A model generated the notes under the pieces. The model was not told the DNA's origin, searched no databases, and worked only from the letters and a program-made list of their open reading frames with translations. Below, piece by piece: positions 18,394-26,140 of a DNA stretch of 64,000 bases. Source of the stretch: Nocardioides glacieisoli (GTDB lineage Bacteria > Actinomycetota > Actinomycetes > Propionibacteriales > Nocardioidaceae); assembly GCF_004137245.1 (NCBI RefSeq), contig NZ_SDWS01000008.1:124001-188000 (forward strand). The letters run 5' to 3'. The first letter of the stretch is position 1; every line of letters starts with the position of its first letter. Made by a program: the position numbers and the translations under genes.

Positions 18394-19161
18394 TTACAGC
18401 CGTCGGTTGGCCAGGGAGGGGTTGGTACGACGGGTCGCGTCGAGGTCGCCGCGGTCGAGGACTGCCTCGAACGTCGCCTCGCCGCCGGCCGCCTCGCCGA
18501 GCACCTCGCCCATCGGGCCGTAGATCGCCGAGTGGCCGCAGTAGCGCGGCTCGGGCTGGGCGGCGCCGACCACGAAGCAGGTGTTCTCGATCGCGCGGGC
18601 CGCGAGCAGCGTGCGCCAGTGCGCGACCTTGCGGTCGCCCGGCAGCCAGGCGGCCGGCACGACGATCACGTCCGCGCCGGCGTCCACGAGCCGCCGCGCG
18701 AGCTCGGGGAAGCGCAGGTCGTAGCAGGTCATCAGGCCAACCTGCCATCGCGCGACCTCGACGACGACGGGCTCGGTCGCGCCGCCGGTGATGCGGTCGG
18801 ACTCCCGGTAGCCGAACGAGTCGTAGAGGTGGATCTTGCGGTACGTCGCCGTGCTGCCGCCTGCGGCGACGAGGGTGTTGAAGGGCCGGGCGGGATCGTC
18901 GGCGACCTCGAACATCCCGGCGACCGCGGTGCACGAGGCGGCGTCCGCCGTCCGGGCCAGCTCGCCGGCGAACGGCCCGTCGACCGCCTCGGCGAACTCG
19001 CTGACGTCCGAGCCTGCCTCCCCGAAGTCGCGCGCGAACGCCTCCGGGAAGACCACCAGATCGGCGCCGGGCGTGACGCCCTCGGCGAGGCGGGCCCGGT
19101 TGGCGGCGGGGTCCAGCCCGCTCGCCCACTGGTGCACGCGGATCCGCAGCTGGTCACCCAT
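18394..19161 (-). CDS. nitrilase/carbon-nitrogen hydrolase family protein
   Basis: A 255-residue C-N hydrolase. The catalytic triad is visible as Glu in VVFPEAFARDFG (about 43), Lys in TYRKIHLYDSFGYRES (about 107) and Cys in LMTCYDLRFPELARRL (about 143). The pattern resembles omega-amidase/Nit2 and related amidases that cleave small amides such as alpha-ketoglutaramate or deaminated glutathione; the substrate is an inference. The ATG at 19161 lies 7 nt after TAGGCT (19169-19174), a leaderless start. A polytopic membrane protein gene follows closely. Confidence 0.9.
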   Translation of the reverse strand: MGDQLRIRVHQWASGLDPAANRARLAEGVTPGADLVVFPEAFARDFGEAGSDVSEFAEAVDGPFAGELARTADAASCTAVAGMFEVADDPARPFNTLVAAGGSTATYRKIHLYDSFGYRESDRITGGATEPVVVEVARWQVGLMTCYDLRFPELARRLVDAGADVIVVPAAWLPGDRKVAHWRTLLAARAIENTCFVVGAAQPEPRYCGHSAIYGPMGEVLGEAAGGEATFEAVLDRGDLDATRRTNPSLANRRL

Positions 19162-19229
19162 GTGACCCAGCCTAGGGCCCTGCATCGGAGGCTGTGAGCC
19201 TCGAAACCTCGGACTGGGAGGATGGCCCC

Positions 19230-19799
19230 ATGGACGAGCGGGCAGGCGGCTTCTGCGGCGTGGTGCTCGCAGGCGGGACGGCCGCGCGGATGGACGGCAT
19301 CGACAAGGCAGCCGTCGAGCTGCACGGCCGCACGCTGCTCGAGCTCGCATTGGATGCGTTCCTCGACGCCGACGAGGTCGTGGTGGTCGCTCCGGTGAGC
19401 GTGCCGACACAACGACCCGTCACCTTCGTCTGCGAGGACCCACCGCGCGGCGGCCCGGTCGCCGGGCTCCTGACCGGGGTCGACGCCCTGCTGCGAAGCC
19501 CGGCGCTGATCGGCGTCGTCGCCGTGGACATGCCGAGGATGACTCCCGCGACGTGGCGACGGTTGCGGGATGCGGCGGCCGGCCGGGACGGGGCGTTCCT
19601 CGTCGGCGGCGACGGACGGCGACAGCTGGCCGGTGTGCTCGACGCGGCCCGGCTCGACGGCGTACGACCGGGGTTGGAGGAGCAGCACGGCATGGCCCTG
19701 CACCGGCTGCTGGCGCCGCTGGACCTCGCCGTGGTGCCGGCGATCGGCGACGAGGCGGTCGACATCGACTCGTGGGCAGACCTGCGCGACCTCGCGTAG
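19230..19799 (+). CDS. MobA-like NTP transferase (molybdenum cofactor guanylyltransferase type)
   Basis: A 189-residue nucleotidyltransferase. The N-terminal GVVLAGGTAARMDGIDKA is the MobA/GT-A nucleotide-binding loop (LAGGxxxRMG-DK), with Asp replacing one Gly. PPRGGPVAGLLTGV and VVAVDMPRMTP carry the metal-binding Asp. MobA attaches GMP to molybdopterin; short actinobacterial relatives are often annotated as such without proof. GGGAGGA precedes the ATG. It leads a likely operon with a DUF6457 protein and a quinone reductase. No other Mo-cofactor gene is in the window. Confidence 0.82.
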   Translation: MDERAGGFCGVVLAGGTAARMDGIDKAAVELHGRTLLELALDAFLDADEVVVVAPVSVPTQRPVTFVCEDPPRGGPVAGLLTGVDALLRSPALIGVVAVDMPRMTPATWRRLRDAAAGRDGAFLVGGDGRRQLAGVLDAARLDGVRPGLEEQHGMALHRLLAPLDLAVVPAIGDEAVDIDSWADLRDLA

Positions 19800-19838
19800 T
19801 CCTTGCCGGGCGCCGGGTCGGTGCGAGAGATTGGGTCC

Positions 19839-20162
19839 GTGAACCTCCACGACTGGATCGACGAGCTCGCCGACGTGCTCGACGTCGAGACCGAGCTGGA
19901 CGAGGCGCTGATCCTCGACCTGGCCCGGGTGGCAGCGCACGAGGTGCAGAAGACGGCGGCGCCGATCACGACGTACCTCCTCGGCTTCGCGGCGGGCGCC
20001 GGTGACCTCGACCCCGAGAAGGTCGAGCGGCTGGCGGCCAGGGCGCAGGCCCTCGCGGAGAACTGGGACCGCCCGGCCGACGCGCCCGACCCCGACGACG
20101 TCGACGACGACGTGCCCGACGACTCGACGGTCGACCACTCCACCGACCGCTACGAGGACTGA
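19839..20162 (+). CDS. DUF6457 protein
   Basis: A 107-residue acidic protein. The core HDWIDELADVLD, ILDLARVAAHEVQK and APITTYLLGFAAG matches the actinobacterial DUF6457 pattern, a helical domain often next to, or fused with, MobA-like transferases. The C-terminal 35 residues are mostly Asp, Pro and Glu and look disordered. Start GTG 19839 sits 39 bp past the mobA stop; a GAGATT box 6 nt upstream could be a weak leaderless promoter. Function unknown, probably linked to molybdopterin handling (inference from context). Confidence 0.75.
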   Translation: MNLHDWIDELADVLDVETELDEALILDLARVAAHEVQKTAAPITTYLLGFAAGAGDLDPEKVERLAARAQALAENWDRPADAPDPDDVDDDVPDDSTVDHSTDRYED

Positions 20163-20166
20163 GCCC

Positions 20167-21135
20167 TTGCGCGCAGTCGTCGCTGCCGGAACCGGCGGCC
20201 CCGAGGTCCTGTCCGTGGGCGAGGTCGACGCGCCGCGCGCGGGTGCCGGCGAGGTCGTCATCGAGGTCGTCGCGACGGCCGTGAACCGCGCCGACACCCT
20301 GCAGCGGCAGGGGTTCTACCCGCCGCCGCCCGGCGCCACCGACACGATCGGCCTCGAGTGCAGCGGCCGGATCGCCGAGCTCGGCGACGGGGTCACGGGC
20401 TGGTCGGTCGGCGACGAGGTGTGCGCGCTGCTCGCGGGTGGTGGGTACGCCGCCCGCGTGGCGGTGCCGGTCGGCCAGGTCATGCCGGTGCCGGGCGGCG
20501 TCTCCCTCGTCGAGGCGGCCTGCCTGCCCGAGGTCGCGGCGACCGTGTGGTCCAACGTCTTCATGACCGCGCACCTGCAGAAGGGCGAGCGGTTCCTCGT
20601 CCACGGCGGGGCGGGCGGGATCGGCACGATGGCGATCCAGCTGGCCACCGCGCGCGGTGCGGAGGTGTTCACGACCGCCGGGTCGCCGGAGAAGCTCGAG
20701 CTGTGCCGCTCGCTCGGTGCCGCCCACGCGATCGACTACCACGACGAGGACTTCGTCGAGGTGCTCCAGGACGCCGGCGGGGCCGACGTCATCCTCGACA
20801 ACATGGGTGCGAAGTACCTCGGCCGCAACGTCACCGCGCTCGCCACCGCCGGTCGGCTCGTGATCATCGGGATGCAGGGAGGAGCGAAGGGCGAGCTCGA
20901 CATCAACGCCCTCCTCCGCAAGCGCGCATCGGTCACCGCGACCTCCCTGCGAGCACGACCGGTCCCGGAGAAGGCGGCCATCTGCTGCGGTGTCGTCGAG
21001 AACGTCTGGCCCCTCGTCGCCTCGGGCGCGATCCGGCCGATCGTCGAGACGACGATGCCCCTCGAGGACGTCGCCCGCGCCCACCAGCTGATGGAGGACG
21101 GGTCGCACTCCGGGAAGATCGTGCTGACCCTCTGA
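20167..21135 (+). CDS. NAD(P)H-quinone oxidoreductase, PIG3-type (zinc-independent MDR)
   Basis: A 322-residue medium-chain reductase lacking zinc-binding cysteines. The quinone-reductase signature is seen in NRADTLQRQGFYPPPPG and GLECSGRIAELG near residues 40-70. The NADPH site is FLVHGGAGGIGTMAIQLA near 145. It reduces quinones or enones with NADPH. A TTG start at 20167 gives the family N-terminus MRAVVAAGTGGPEVL and lies 4 bp after the DUF6457 stop, so it is the third gene of that operon. The long array of palindromes downstream probably ends transcription. Confidence 0.9.
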   Translation: MRAVVAAGTGGPEVLSVGEVDAPRAGAGEVVIEVVATAVNRADTLQRQGFYPPPPGATDTIGLECSGRIAELGDGVTGWSVGDEVCALLAGGGYAARVAVPVGQVMPVPGGVSLVEAACLPEVAATVWSNVFMTAHLQKGERFLVHGGAGGIGTMAIQLATARGAEVFTTAGSPEKLELCRSLGAAHAIDYHDEDFVEVLQDAGGADVILDNMGAKYLGRNVTALATAGRLVIIGMQGGAKGELDINALLRKRASVTATSLRARPVPEKAAICCGVVENVWPLVASGAIRPIVETTMPLEDVARAHQLMEDGSHSGKIVLTL

Positions 21136-21144
21136 CCCCTCCTC

Positions 21145-21421
21145 GAGCGGTGGTCCACCCACGTTCCGCGGACGTGGACTGTGGCCCCACCACCGCTCAC
21201 CCGCGTGTCGGCGTACGACTCGCTCCCGAGCGGTGGTCCACCCACACTCCCCGGACTATGAATGTGTCTCCACCACCGCTGGACGGCGGTGTGTGAAGGG
21301 GATCGTTCGGCGGCCGGATCCTCCTCAGCCACCGCTCGTACGGCGCGCCGCGACCGCCACGCCCGCGGGCGGTGCGTGAGGAGCAATCCGGGCCATCGCA
21401 ATGCTCCTCACACACCGCTCC
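21145..21421. repeat. array of four GCGGTG-type palindromes
   Basis: Four imperfect inverted repeats occupy most of the 321-bp gap between two plus-strand genes: 21145-21198, 21228-21280, 21286-21335 and 21369-21418. The first two open with the same 18 bases, GAGCGGTGGTCCACCCAC, as direct repeats 83 bp apart. The last two share GCGGTG-n-GTGA-n-GG. In the fourth, 16 of 17 outer base pairs match. All right arms end CACCGC or CCACCGCT(C). No reading frame with coding character is present in the gap. Confidence 0.9.
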
Positions 21422-21443
21422 GGCGGGCTCGGGCGCCCCGAAC

Positions 21444-21449
21444 TAGGGT
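21444..21449 (+). promoter_or_regulatory. TAGGGT -10 box for leaderless bpa start
   Basis: TAGGGT lies 7 nt before the ATG at 21457, the spacing seen for actinobacterial promoters whose transcripts begin at the start codon. No ribosome site is visible. Confidence 0.6.
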
Positions 21450-21456
21450 TTGTGGC

Positions 21457-22113
21457 ATGACCGAGCAGCAGCAGCCCGAGCCCACCGACACCCAGGCCGG
21501 AGGAGGGGGCGAGGACGTGGTCGTCGTCGTCGGCCCCGACGGCCAGCCGATCGGCACGATCCCCGCGAGCGCGCTTCCCGAGATGAACCAGGACTCCGGG
21601 GACGGCGAGGAGGGCGACGGCCAGCGCCACATCACCGAGCTGGTGGAGCAGCCCGCGAAGGTGATGCGGATCGGCAGCATGATCCGCCAGCTCCTCGAGG
21701 AGGTGAAGGCGGCGCCCCTCGATGAGGCCAGCCGCCAGCGCCTCAAGGAGATCCACGCGGCCTCGATCAAGGAGCTCGAGACGGGCCTCGCGCCGGAGCT
21801 GGTCGAGGAGCTCGACCGGCTCACGCTGCCCTTCACCGAGGACGGCACGCCGTCCGAGGGCGAGCTCCGGATCGCGCAGGCCCAGCTCGTCGGCTGGCTC
21901 GAGGGGCTCTTCCACGGCATCCAGACCGCGATCTACGCCCAGCAGGTCGCCTCCCGCGCCCAGCTCGAGCAGATCCGCCGCGCCCTCCCGATGGGCCAGG
22001 GCGGCCAGCACGGTCAGCACGATCAGGGACAGCCGGTCGGGATGCCGAACATGCCTGGCGACGAGCAGCCGCAGGACGAGTCCAACGGCCCCGCCAACGG
22101 CATGTACCTCTGA
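21457..22113 (+). CDS. bpa: bacterial proteasome activator Bpa/PafE
   Basis: A 218-residue protein closely matching mycobacterial Rv3780. The conserved core ITELVEQPAKVMRIGSMIRQ, PLDEASRQRLKEIHAASIKE and LRIAQAQLVGWLEGLFHGIQ spans about residues 58-165. The C-terminus ends GMYL, equivalent to the GQYL tail that docks into the 20S proteasome alpha ring and opens its gate. Known role: ATP-independent delivery of unfolded proteins (for example HspR in Mycobacterium) to the proteasome. It implies that the genome encodes a 20S proteasome, outside this window. The acidic N-terminus (1-55) is variable. Leaderless-type start. Confidence 0.95.
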   Translation: MTEQQQPEPTDTQAGGGGEDVVVVVGPDGQPIGTIPASALPEMNQDSGDGEEGDGQRHITELVEQPAKVMRIGSMIRQLLEEVKAAPLDEASRQRLKEIHAASIKELETGLAPELVEELDRLTLPFTEDGTPSEGELRIAQAQLVGWLEGLFHGIQTAIYAQQVASRAQLEQIRRALPMGQGGQHGQHDQGQPVGMPNMPGDEQPQDESNGPANGMYL

Positions 22114-22123
22114 CCCGTTGACA

Positions 22124-22259
22124 TAGTCCGCATCGATCGTCTGGCGACGGGGCCGTCGCACCGAGAACTTTGATGCGGACTACCCCGCCCGACCCCGGTA
22201 GTCCCGATCAACTGGGTCGCCGCGAGCTCCACTGGGCGGCCCGAATGATGGGGACTATC
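22124..22259. repeat. two TAGTCC-type palindromes between convergent genes
   Basis: The first, 22124-22182, has perfect 11-bp arms TAGTCCGCATC / GATGCGGACTA with an inner GGCGACGG/CCGTCGC hairpin. The second, 22198-22259, has arms GTAGTCCCGATCA and TGATGGGGACTA (imperfect). Another GTAGTC follows at 22261. The TAGTCC ends match the palindrome at 12090-12150. They separate bpa from the convergent NTR-like gene. Confidence 0.87.
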
Positions 22260-22264
22260 GGTAG

Positions 22265-22837
22265 TCAGGAGCGGGCGAGGCGGCGTACGACGAGCAGGCC
22301 GAGGAGGCCGACCAGCACGGCCGCGGCGCCCGGTGCCGCAGCCCGGGCGAAGCCCGCCGGGGCGGCGTCCTCCACCAGGGTCCGCTGGGCGGTCGGCGGC
22401 GGGGGCGGCTCGACCGCGGTGCCCGCGCCGAGGATGCCCTCCACCTTGTCGACCTTCGCCGGGTTGGCGACGCTGGTGCCACCGCAGGCGTCGGCGGCGT
22501 ACGGCGTCGCGGTGCCGCTCGCGAAGAAGACGTAGCTCGTTCCGACACCGAGCTCGCCCAGGCCGCACGCGTCGCGGCCGCCGGCCGAGAGCACCTGCGT
22601 CTCGCGCTCGGGGGTGCCCTGGTAGGCGCGGGAGGCGGTGATCTCGTAGAGGAAGCCGTTGCCCTGCGCCTCGACCCGGTCGATGGTGCCCACGAAGATG
22701 AGGTCCGCCTGGGCGATCTGCTTCTCGAGCCCTGCCTGCTTGCAGGTGCAGTCGGCGGCCGCCGGCGCGCTGACCGTGACGACCAGCCCCACGCACGCCA
22801 CCAGCAGCGCGGCGGCAAGGCGGACGGCTCGCAACAT
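22265..22837 (-). CDS. secreted/membrane-anchored NTR(TIMP)-like protein
   Basis: A 190-residue exported protein. A signal peptide (residues 1-28, ending SAPAAA) is followed by DCTCKQAGLEKQIAQADLIF. This N-terminal Cys-x-Cys followed by a strand reading FVGTIDRVE resembles the netrin-like/TIMP fold. Further cysteines (in DACGLGELG and DACGGTS) could form disulfides. A Pro-rich linker (EPPPPPTA) leads to a C-terminal membrane helix (AAAVLVGLLGLLVVRRLARS), so the domain would sit outside the cell on a tether. No sortase motif. ATG lies 7 nt after TAGGGT (leaderless). Function unknown. Confidence 0.75.
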   Translation of the reverse strand: MLRAVRLAAALLVACVGLVVTVSAPAAADCTCKQAGLEKQIAQADLIFVGTIDRVEAQGNGFLYEITASRAYQGTPERETQVLSAGGRDACGLGELGVGTSYVFFASGTATPYAADACGGTSVANPAKVDKVEGILGAGTAVEPPPPPTAQRTLVEDAAPAGFARAAAPGAAAVLVGLLGLLVVRRLARS

Positions 22838-22847
22838 GGCGGACACC

Positions 22848-23651
22848 CTAGCGAGAGAGCCCGAAGAGGTCGGCCAGCACCACCGCGACTCCGTCCTCGT
22901 CGTTGCCGGGCGCGAGGTGGTCGGCGAGGTCGCGCACGGACCCGTGCGCGTTGGCCATCGCGTAGGACGTGCCCGCCCACTCGAGCATCGGGAGGTCGTT
23001 GGGCATGTCGCCGAACGCCACCACGTCCCGGGGTCCCAGCCCCATCTCGGCGGCCACGGCGGCGAGGGTCGTGGCCTTCGTGACACCGGCGGCGCTCATC
23101 TCCACCAGCGTCCCGGTCGACGACCAGGTCGTGACCACGAGCTCGCCAAGGGCGCTCGCGACCCGTTCCCAGTACGGCTCGGGCAGGTGGTCCTCGTGGC
23201 GTGCGAGCAGCTTGACGACATCGCCGTCGACGAGGTCCTCCAGGGGAGCGGTCGGCACGTCCGGCACCCGGTTGACCGTCAGTCGGGGCATGAAGTCGGG
23301 CTCGCGGGCGAAGCCGGTGGTCTTCTCGAGCGCGAAGACCGTCCCGGGGAGCTCGCTGCGCAGGAGCGAGGCGACCTCGACCAGCACGTCGGGCGCGATC
23401 GTCCGGGCGGTCCGCACCTCGCGGCGCGCGACGTCGTACACGATGCCGCCGTTGCTGCAGATCGCCAGGCCGTGCCCGCCGACGTCGGCCCACAGCTCCC
23501 CCATCCAGCGGATCGGGCGACCCGTGGTGAAGACGACGGGCACGCCGAGGCCGTCGAGCTCGTCGAGCACCTCACGCGTGCGGGCCGTGACCGTCCCGTC
23601 GGAGTGGAGGAGGGTCCCGTCGAGGTCGGTCGCGACCAGACGGGGCGTCAC
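22848..23651 (-). CDS. HAD-IIB (Cof-type) phosphatase
   Basis: A 267-residue HAD phosphatase with the Cof-type cap. Motif I is ATDLDGTLLHSDG (nucleophile Asp about residue 8), motif II VFTTGRPIRWM, and motif IV AFGDMPNDLPMLEWAG. Such enzymes act on sugar phosphates, FMN or similar; the substrate is not predictable. The GTG at 23651 overlaps the DUF1905 stop by 4 bp. Together with the next HAD gene and serS it forms a four-gene same-strand run. Confidence 0.9.
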   Translation of the reverse strand: MTPRLVATDLDGTLLHSDGTVTARTREVLDELDGLGVPVVFTTGRPIRWMGELWADVGGHGLAICSNGGIVYDVARREVRTARTIAPDVLVEVASLLRSELPGTVFALEKTTGFAREPDFMPRLTVNRVPDVPTAPLEDLVDGDVVKLLARHEDHLPEPYWERVASALGELVVTTWSSTGTLVEMSAAGVTKATTLAAVAAEMGLGPRDVVAFGDMPNDLPMLEWAGTSYAMANAHGSVRDLADHLAPGNDEDGVAVVLADLFGLSR

Positions 23652-23968
23652 GGCCCGTCCCGCAGCGACAGGGTCACCGTCAGCTCGTCGCCCTCGCCGA
23701 TGCCGGCAGCGGCCCGGACGGCCTTCTTCACCGGCAGGACGAAGCAGCCGGACCCGGAGTCGGGGAAGACGCTCGTGTCCCACGCCTGCCCGGCCGCCTC
23801 GACGTGCACCCGTACGGACCCGAAGCCGCGTGGCTCGCCCGCCAGGTGTCGCACGTCCTCGGACACCTCCGGCGGCAGGGTCACGAAGCTCCACGCCCCC
23901 GCATCGTCCGACTTCTCACGCGCCGTCCAGCGCCACAGCGACGCGGTGAAGCTGAACGAGTCCGCCAC
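23648..23968 (-). CDS. DUF1905 domain protein
   Basis: A 106-residue beta-rich protein. FTASLWRWTAREKSDDAGAWSFVTLP and the hydrophobic-glycine pattern PDSGSGCFVLPVKKAVR then GEGDELTVTLSLR match DUF1905, a small beta-barrel family of unknown function. It overlaps the following Cof-type phosphatase gene by 4 bp and lies 3 bp after the second HAD gene, so it belongs to the same operon. Confidence 0.82.
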   Translation of the reverse strand: MADSFSFTASLWRWTAREKSDDAGAWSFVTLPPEVSEDVRHLAGEPRGFGSVRVHVEAAGQAWDTSVFPDSGSGCFVLPVKKAVRAAAGIGEGDELTVTLSLRDGP

Positions 23969-23971
23969 GGC

Positions 23972-24817
23972 TCAGGGCTGTCCGGGGACGGGGAACCATC
24001 GCGACATCTCGACCGCCGCGCCCTCGTCGTGGACGGAGTCGGTCACGACGTCCGCGGCAGCCTTCACCTCGTCCACGGCCTGCCCCATCGCCACGCCGCG
24101 ACCGGCCCAGCGGAGCATCTCGATGTCGTTGCGACCGTCACCGATCGCGAGCACGTCGGCCGCGCCGAGGCCGCCGATCGCGTCGCAGACGTGCTGGAGG
24201 CCGGAGGCCTTGGAGACCCCGACAGGCGACAGGTCCATCCAGGCCGTCCAGCCGATGACGTAGTCGGTGCCGTGCAGCCCGAGCTTGGAGGCCAGCTCGA
24301 TGAAGTCGTCGGCGGTGGCGTCGGGGTCGCGGATGATCACGCGGCTGACCGGCTCGCCGACGATGTCGTCGACGTGGGTGATCAGCTGCTCGCCGTGGAG
24401 CTCACCCTCCGGGAAGACCCGGTTGACCCGGTAGCCACCGATCGCGCGCTCCTCGACCGCGACCAGGGCGTGGGGGTGGTGCTCCAGCACCATCGCGACC
24501 GCCGGGGCGGCGTCGAAGGTCTCCTCGTGCACGACCTCCATCGGCGGGTAGCGGAACACCACCGCGCCGTTGGACGCGACCACCCAGAGCCGGTCGGCGT
24601 CCTCGCGCGGGATGTGCAGCAGGTCGGCGATCCGGGTCATCCCGTGCGGCGACCGGCCGCTCGACAGCACGATGTGGGCGCCGGCGTCGAGGGCGCGGTG
24701 CACGGCGTCGTGGACCGGTGCCGTGATGGTCTCGTAGTCCTCGTCCTGCCCGTCGACCCACTTGAGCAGGGTGCCGTCGATGTCGAGCGCGACGACCTTG
24801 GGCTGCCACTCAACCAA
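23972..24817 (-). CDS. HAD-IIB (Cof-type) phosphatase, second copy
   Basis: A 281-residue HAD phosphatase. Motif I ALDIDGTLLKW (Asp about 11), motif II VLSSGRSPHGM, the late lysine in PVGVSKASGLQHV, and motif IV AIGDGRNDIEMLRWAG are intact. It is related in plan to the phosphatase two genes downstream, but the sequences differ a good deal, so they probably have different substrates. The only plausible start is TTG at 24817, which overlaps the serS stop by 8 bp and shows tight coupling to serS. Confidence 0.88.
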   Translation of the reverse strand: MVEWQPKVVALDIDGTLLKWVDGQDEDYETITAPVHDAVHRALDAGAHIVLSSGRSPHGMTRIADLLHIPREDADRLWVVASNGAVVFRYPPMEVVHEETFDAAPAVAMVLEHHPHALVAVEERAIGGYRVNRVFPEGELHGEQLITHVDDIVGEPVSRVIIRDPDATADDFIELASKLGLHGTDYVIGWTAWMDLSPVGVSKASGLQHVCDAIGGLGAADVLAIGDGRNDIEMLRWAGRGVAMGQAVDEVKAAADVVTDSVHDEGAAVEMSRWFPVPGQP

Positions 24818-26081
24818 CGGAGATCGGCTTCATCACGTCGAGGCCGCCCAGGTAGGGGCGCAGCGCCTGCGGCACGGTGACCGAGCCGTCCTCGTTCTGG
24901 TGTGTCTCGAGGATGGCCACGATCGCGCGGGTGACCGCGGTCAGGGTGCCGTTAAGGGTCGCGACCGGGGTCGTCGACCCGTCTACGCGGGTGCGGATGT
25001 CGAGACGACGGGCCTGGTAGTCCGTGCAGTTGGAGGTCGAGGTGAGCTCGCCCCAGCCGTTGCGGGTCGGGATCCACGCCTCGCAGTCGAACTTCCGCAC
25101 GGCGCTCAGGCCGAGGTCACCGGCCGCGGTGTCGATGATCCGGTAGCAGAGCTCGAGCTTGTCGAGGAACTCCTTCTCCCACTCCAGCAGCCTCTGGTGC
25201 TCGGCGTAGGACTCCTCGAGCGTCGTGTAGACGAACATCTCGACCTTGTCGAACCAGTGCACGCGCCAGATCCCGCGGGTGTCCTTGCCGTGCGAACCGG
25301 CCTCCTTGCGGAAGCACGGGCTGAACGCGGCGTAGCGCAGCGGGAGCGCGCCGGCGTCGAGGATCTCGTCGGAGTGGAAGGCGGCCATCGGGACCTCGGA
25401 GGTGCCCACGAGGTAGAGGTCCTCGCCCTCGATCCGGTAGACGTCGTCGGCGGCCTGGCCGAGGAAGCCGGTGCCCTCCATCGCGCGGGGGCGTACGAGC
25501 GAGGGTGCCGCCGCCTGGATGAAGCCGTGGGCACGGGCCTGGTCCATCGCCATGTTGACGAGCGCCAGCTGGAGCTGGGCACCGATGCCGGTGAGGAAGT
25601 AGAAGCGCGAGCCCGACACCTTGGCGCCGCGCTCGAGGTCGAAGGCACCCAGCAGCCGGCCGAGCTCGACGTGGTCGCGCGGCTCGAAGTCGAACTCGCG
25701 GGGCGTGCCGACCTGCTCGATCACCGTGTAGTCGTCCTCGAGGCCGGCCGGGGCGGCGTCGTCGGCGATGTTGGGGATCGCCCGGATCGCCTCGTCCCAG
25801 GCAGCCTCGGCGGCGGTGCGGGCGGCCTCGGCCTCCTTCACCCCGGCAGCGAGCTCCTTCACCTGGGCCAGCAGGGCCTGCTTCTCCTCGCCCTGGGCCT
25901 TCGCGACCAGCGCGCCGCTGGCCTTCTGCTCGGCGCGCCTCGACTCGAAGTCGGCGATCGCCTGCCTGCGGGCGGAGTCCGCCGCGAGCGCCGTGTCCAC
26001 CACGTCGTCGGACAGCCGACGCTTGGCCTGGGCGGCGCGGACGCGGTCGGGGTCGTCTCGGAGGAGGCGCGGGTCGATCAT
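24810..26081 (-). CDS. serS: seryl-tRNA synthetase
   Basis: A 423-residue class II synthetase that charges tRNA-Ser with serine. The N-terminal coiled-coil arm (about residues 25-105; alternating charged KAQGEEKQALLAQVKELAAG) binds the tRNA variable arm. Motif 2 is seen as SPCFRKEAGSHGKDTRGIWR and motif 3 near the end in STTPVATLNGTLTAVTRAIV. Length is normal. The ATG lies 6 nt after TAGCCT (26088-26093), so the mRNA is probably leaderless. Two HAD phosphatases and a DUF1905 gene follow in the same direction. Confidence 0.97.
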   Translation of the reverse strand: MIDPRLLRDDPDRVRAAQAKRRLSDDVVDTALAADSARRQAIADFESRRAEQKASGALVAKAQGEEKQALLAQVKELAAGVKEAEAARTAAEAAWDEAIRAIPNIADDAAPAGLEDDYTVIEQVGTPREFDFEPRDHVELGRLLGAFDLERGAKVSGSRFYFLTGIGAQLQLALVNMAMDQARAHGFIQAAAPSLVRPRAMEGTGFLGQAADDVYRIEGEDLYLVGTSEVPMAAFHSDEILDAGALPLRYAAFSPCFRKEAGSHGKDTRGIWRVHWFDKVEMFVYTTLEESYAEHQRLLEWEKEFLDKLELCYRIIDTAAGDLGLSAVRKFDCEAWIPTRNGWGELTSTSNCTDYQARRLDIRTRVDGSTTPVATLNGTLTAVTRAIVAILETHQNEDGSVTVPQALRPYLGGLDVMKPISVG

Positions 26082-26140
26082 GCGGCAAGGCTATCCGTCC
26101 GGGCGTGGGGGACTCGACGGGGTTTGGACATACTTCGCGG

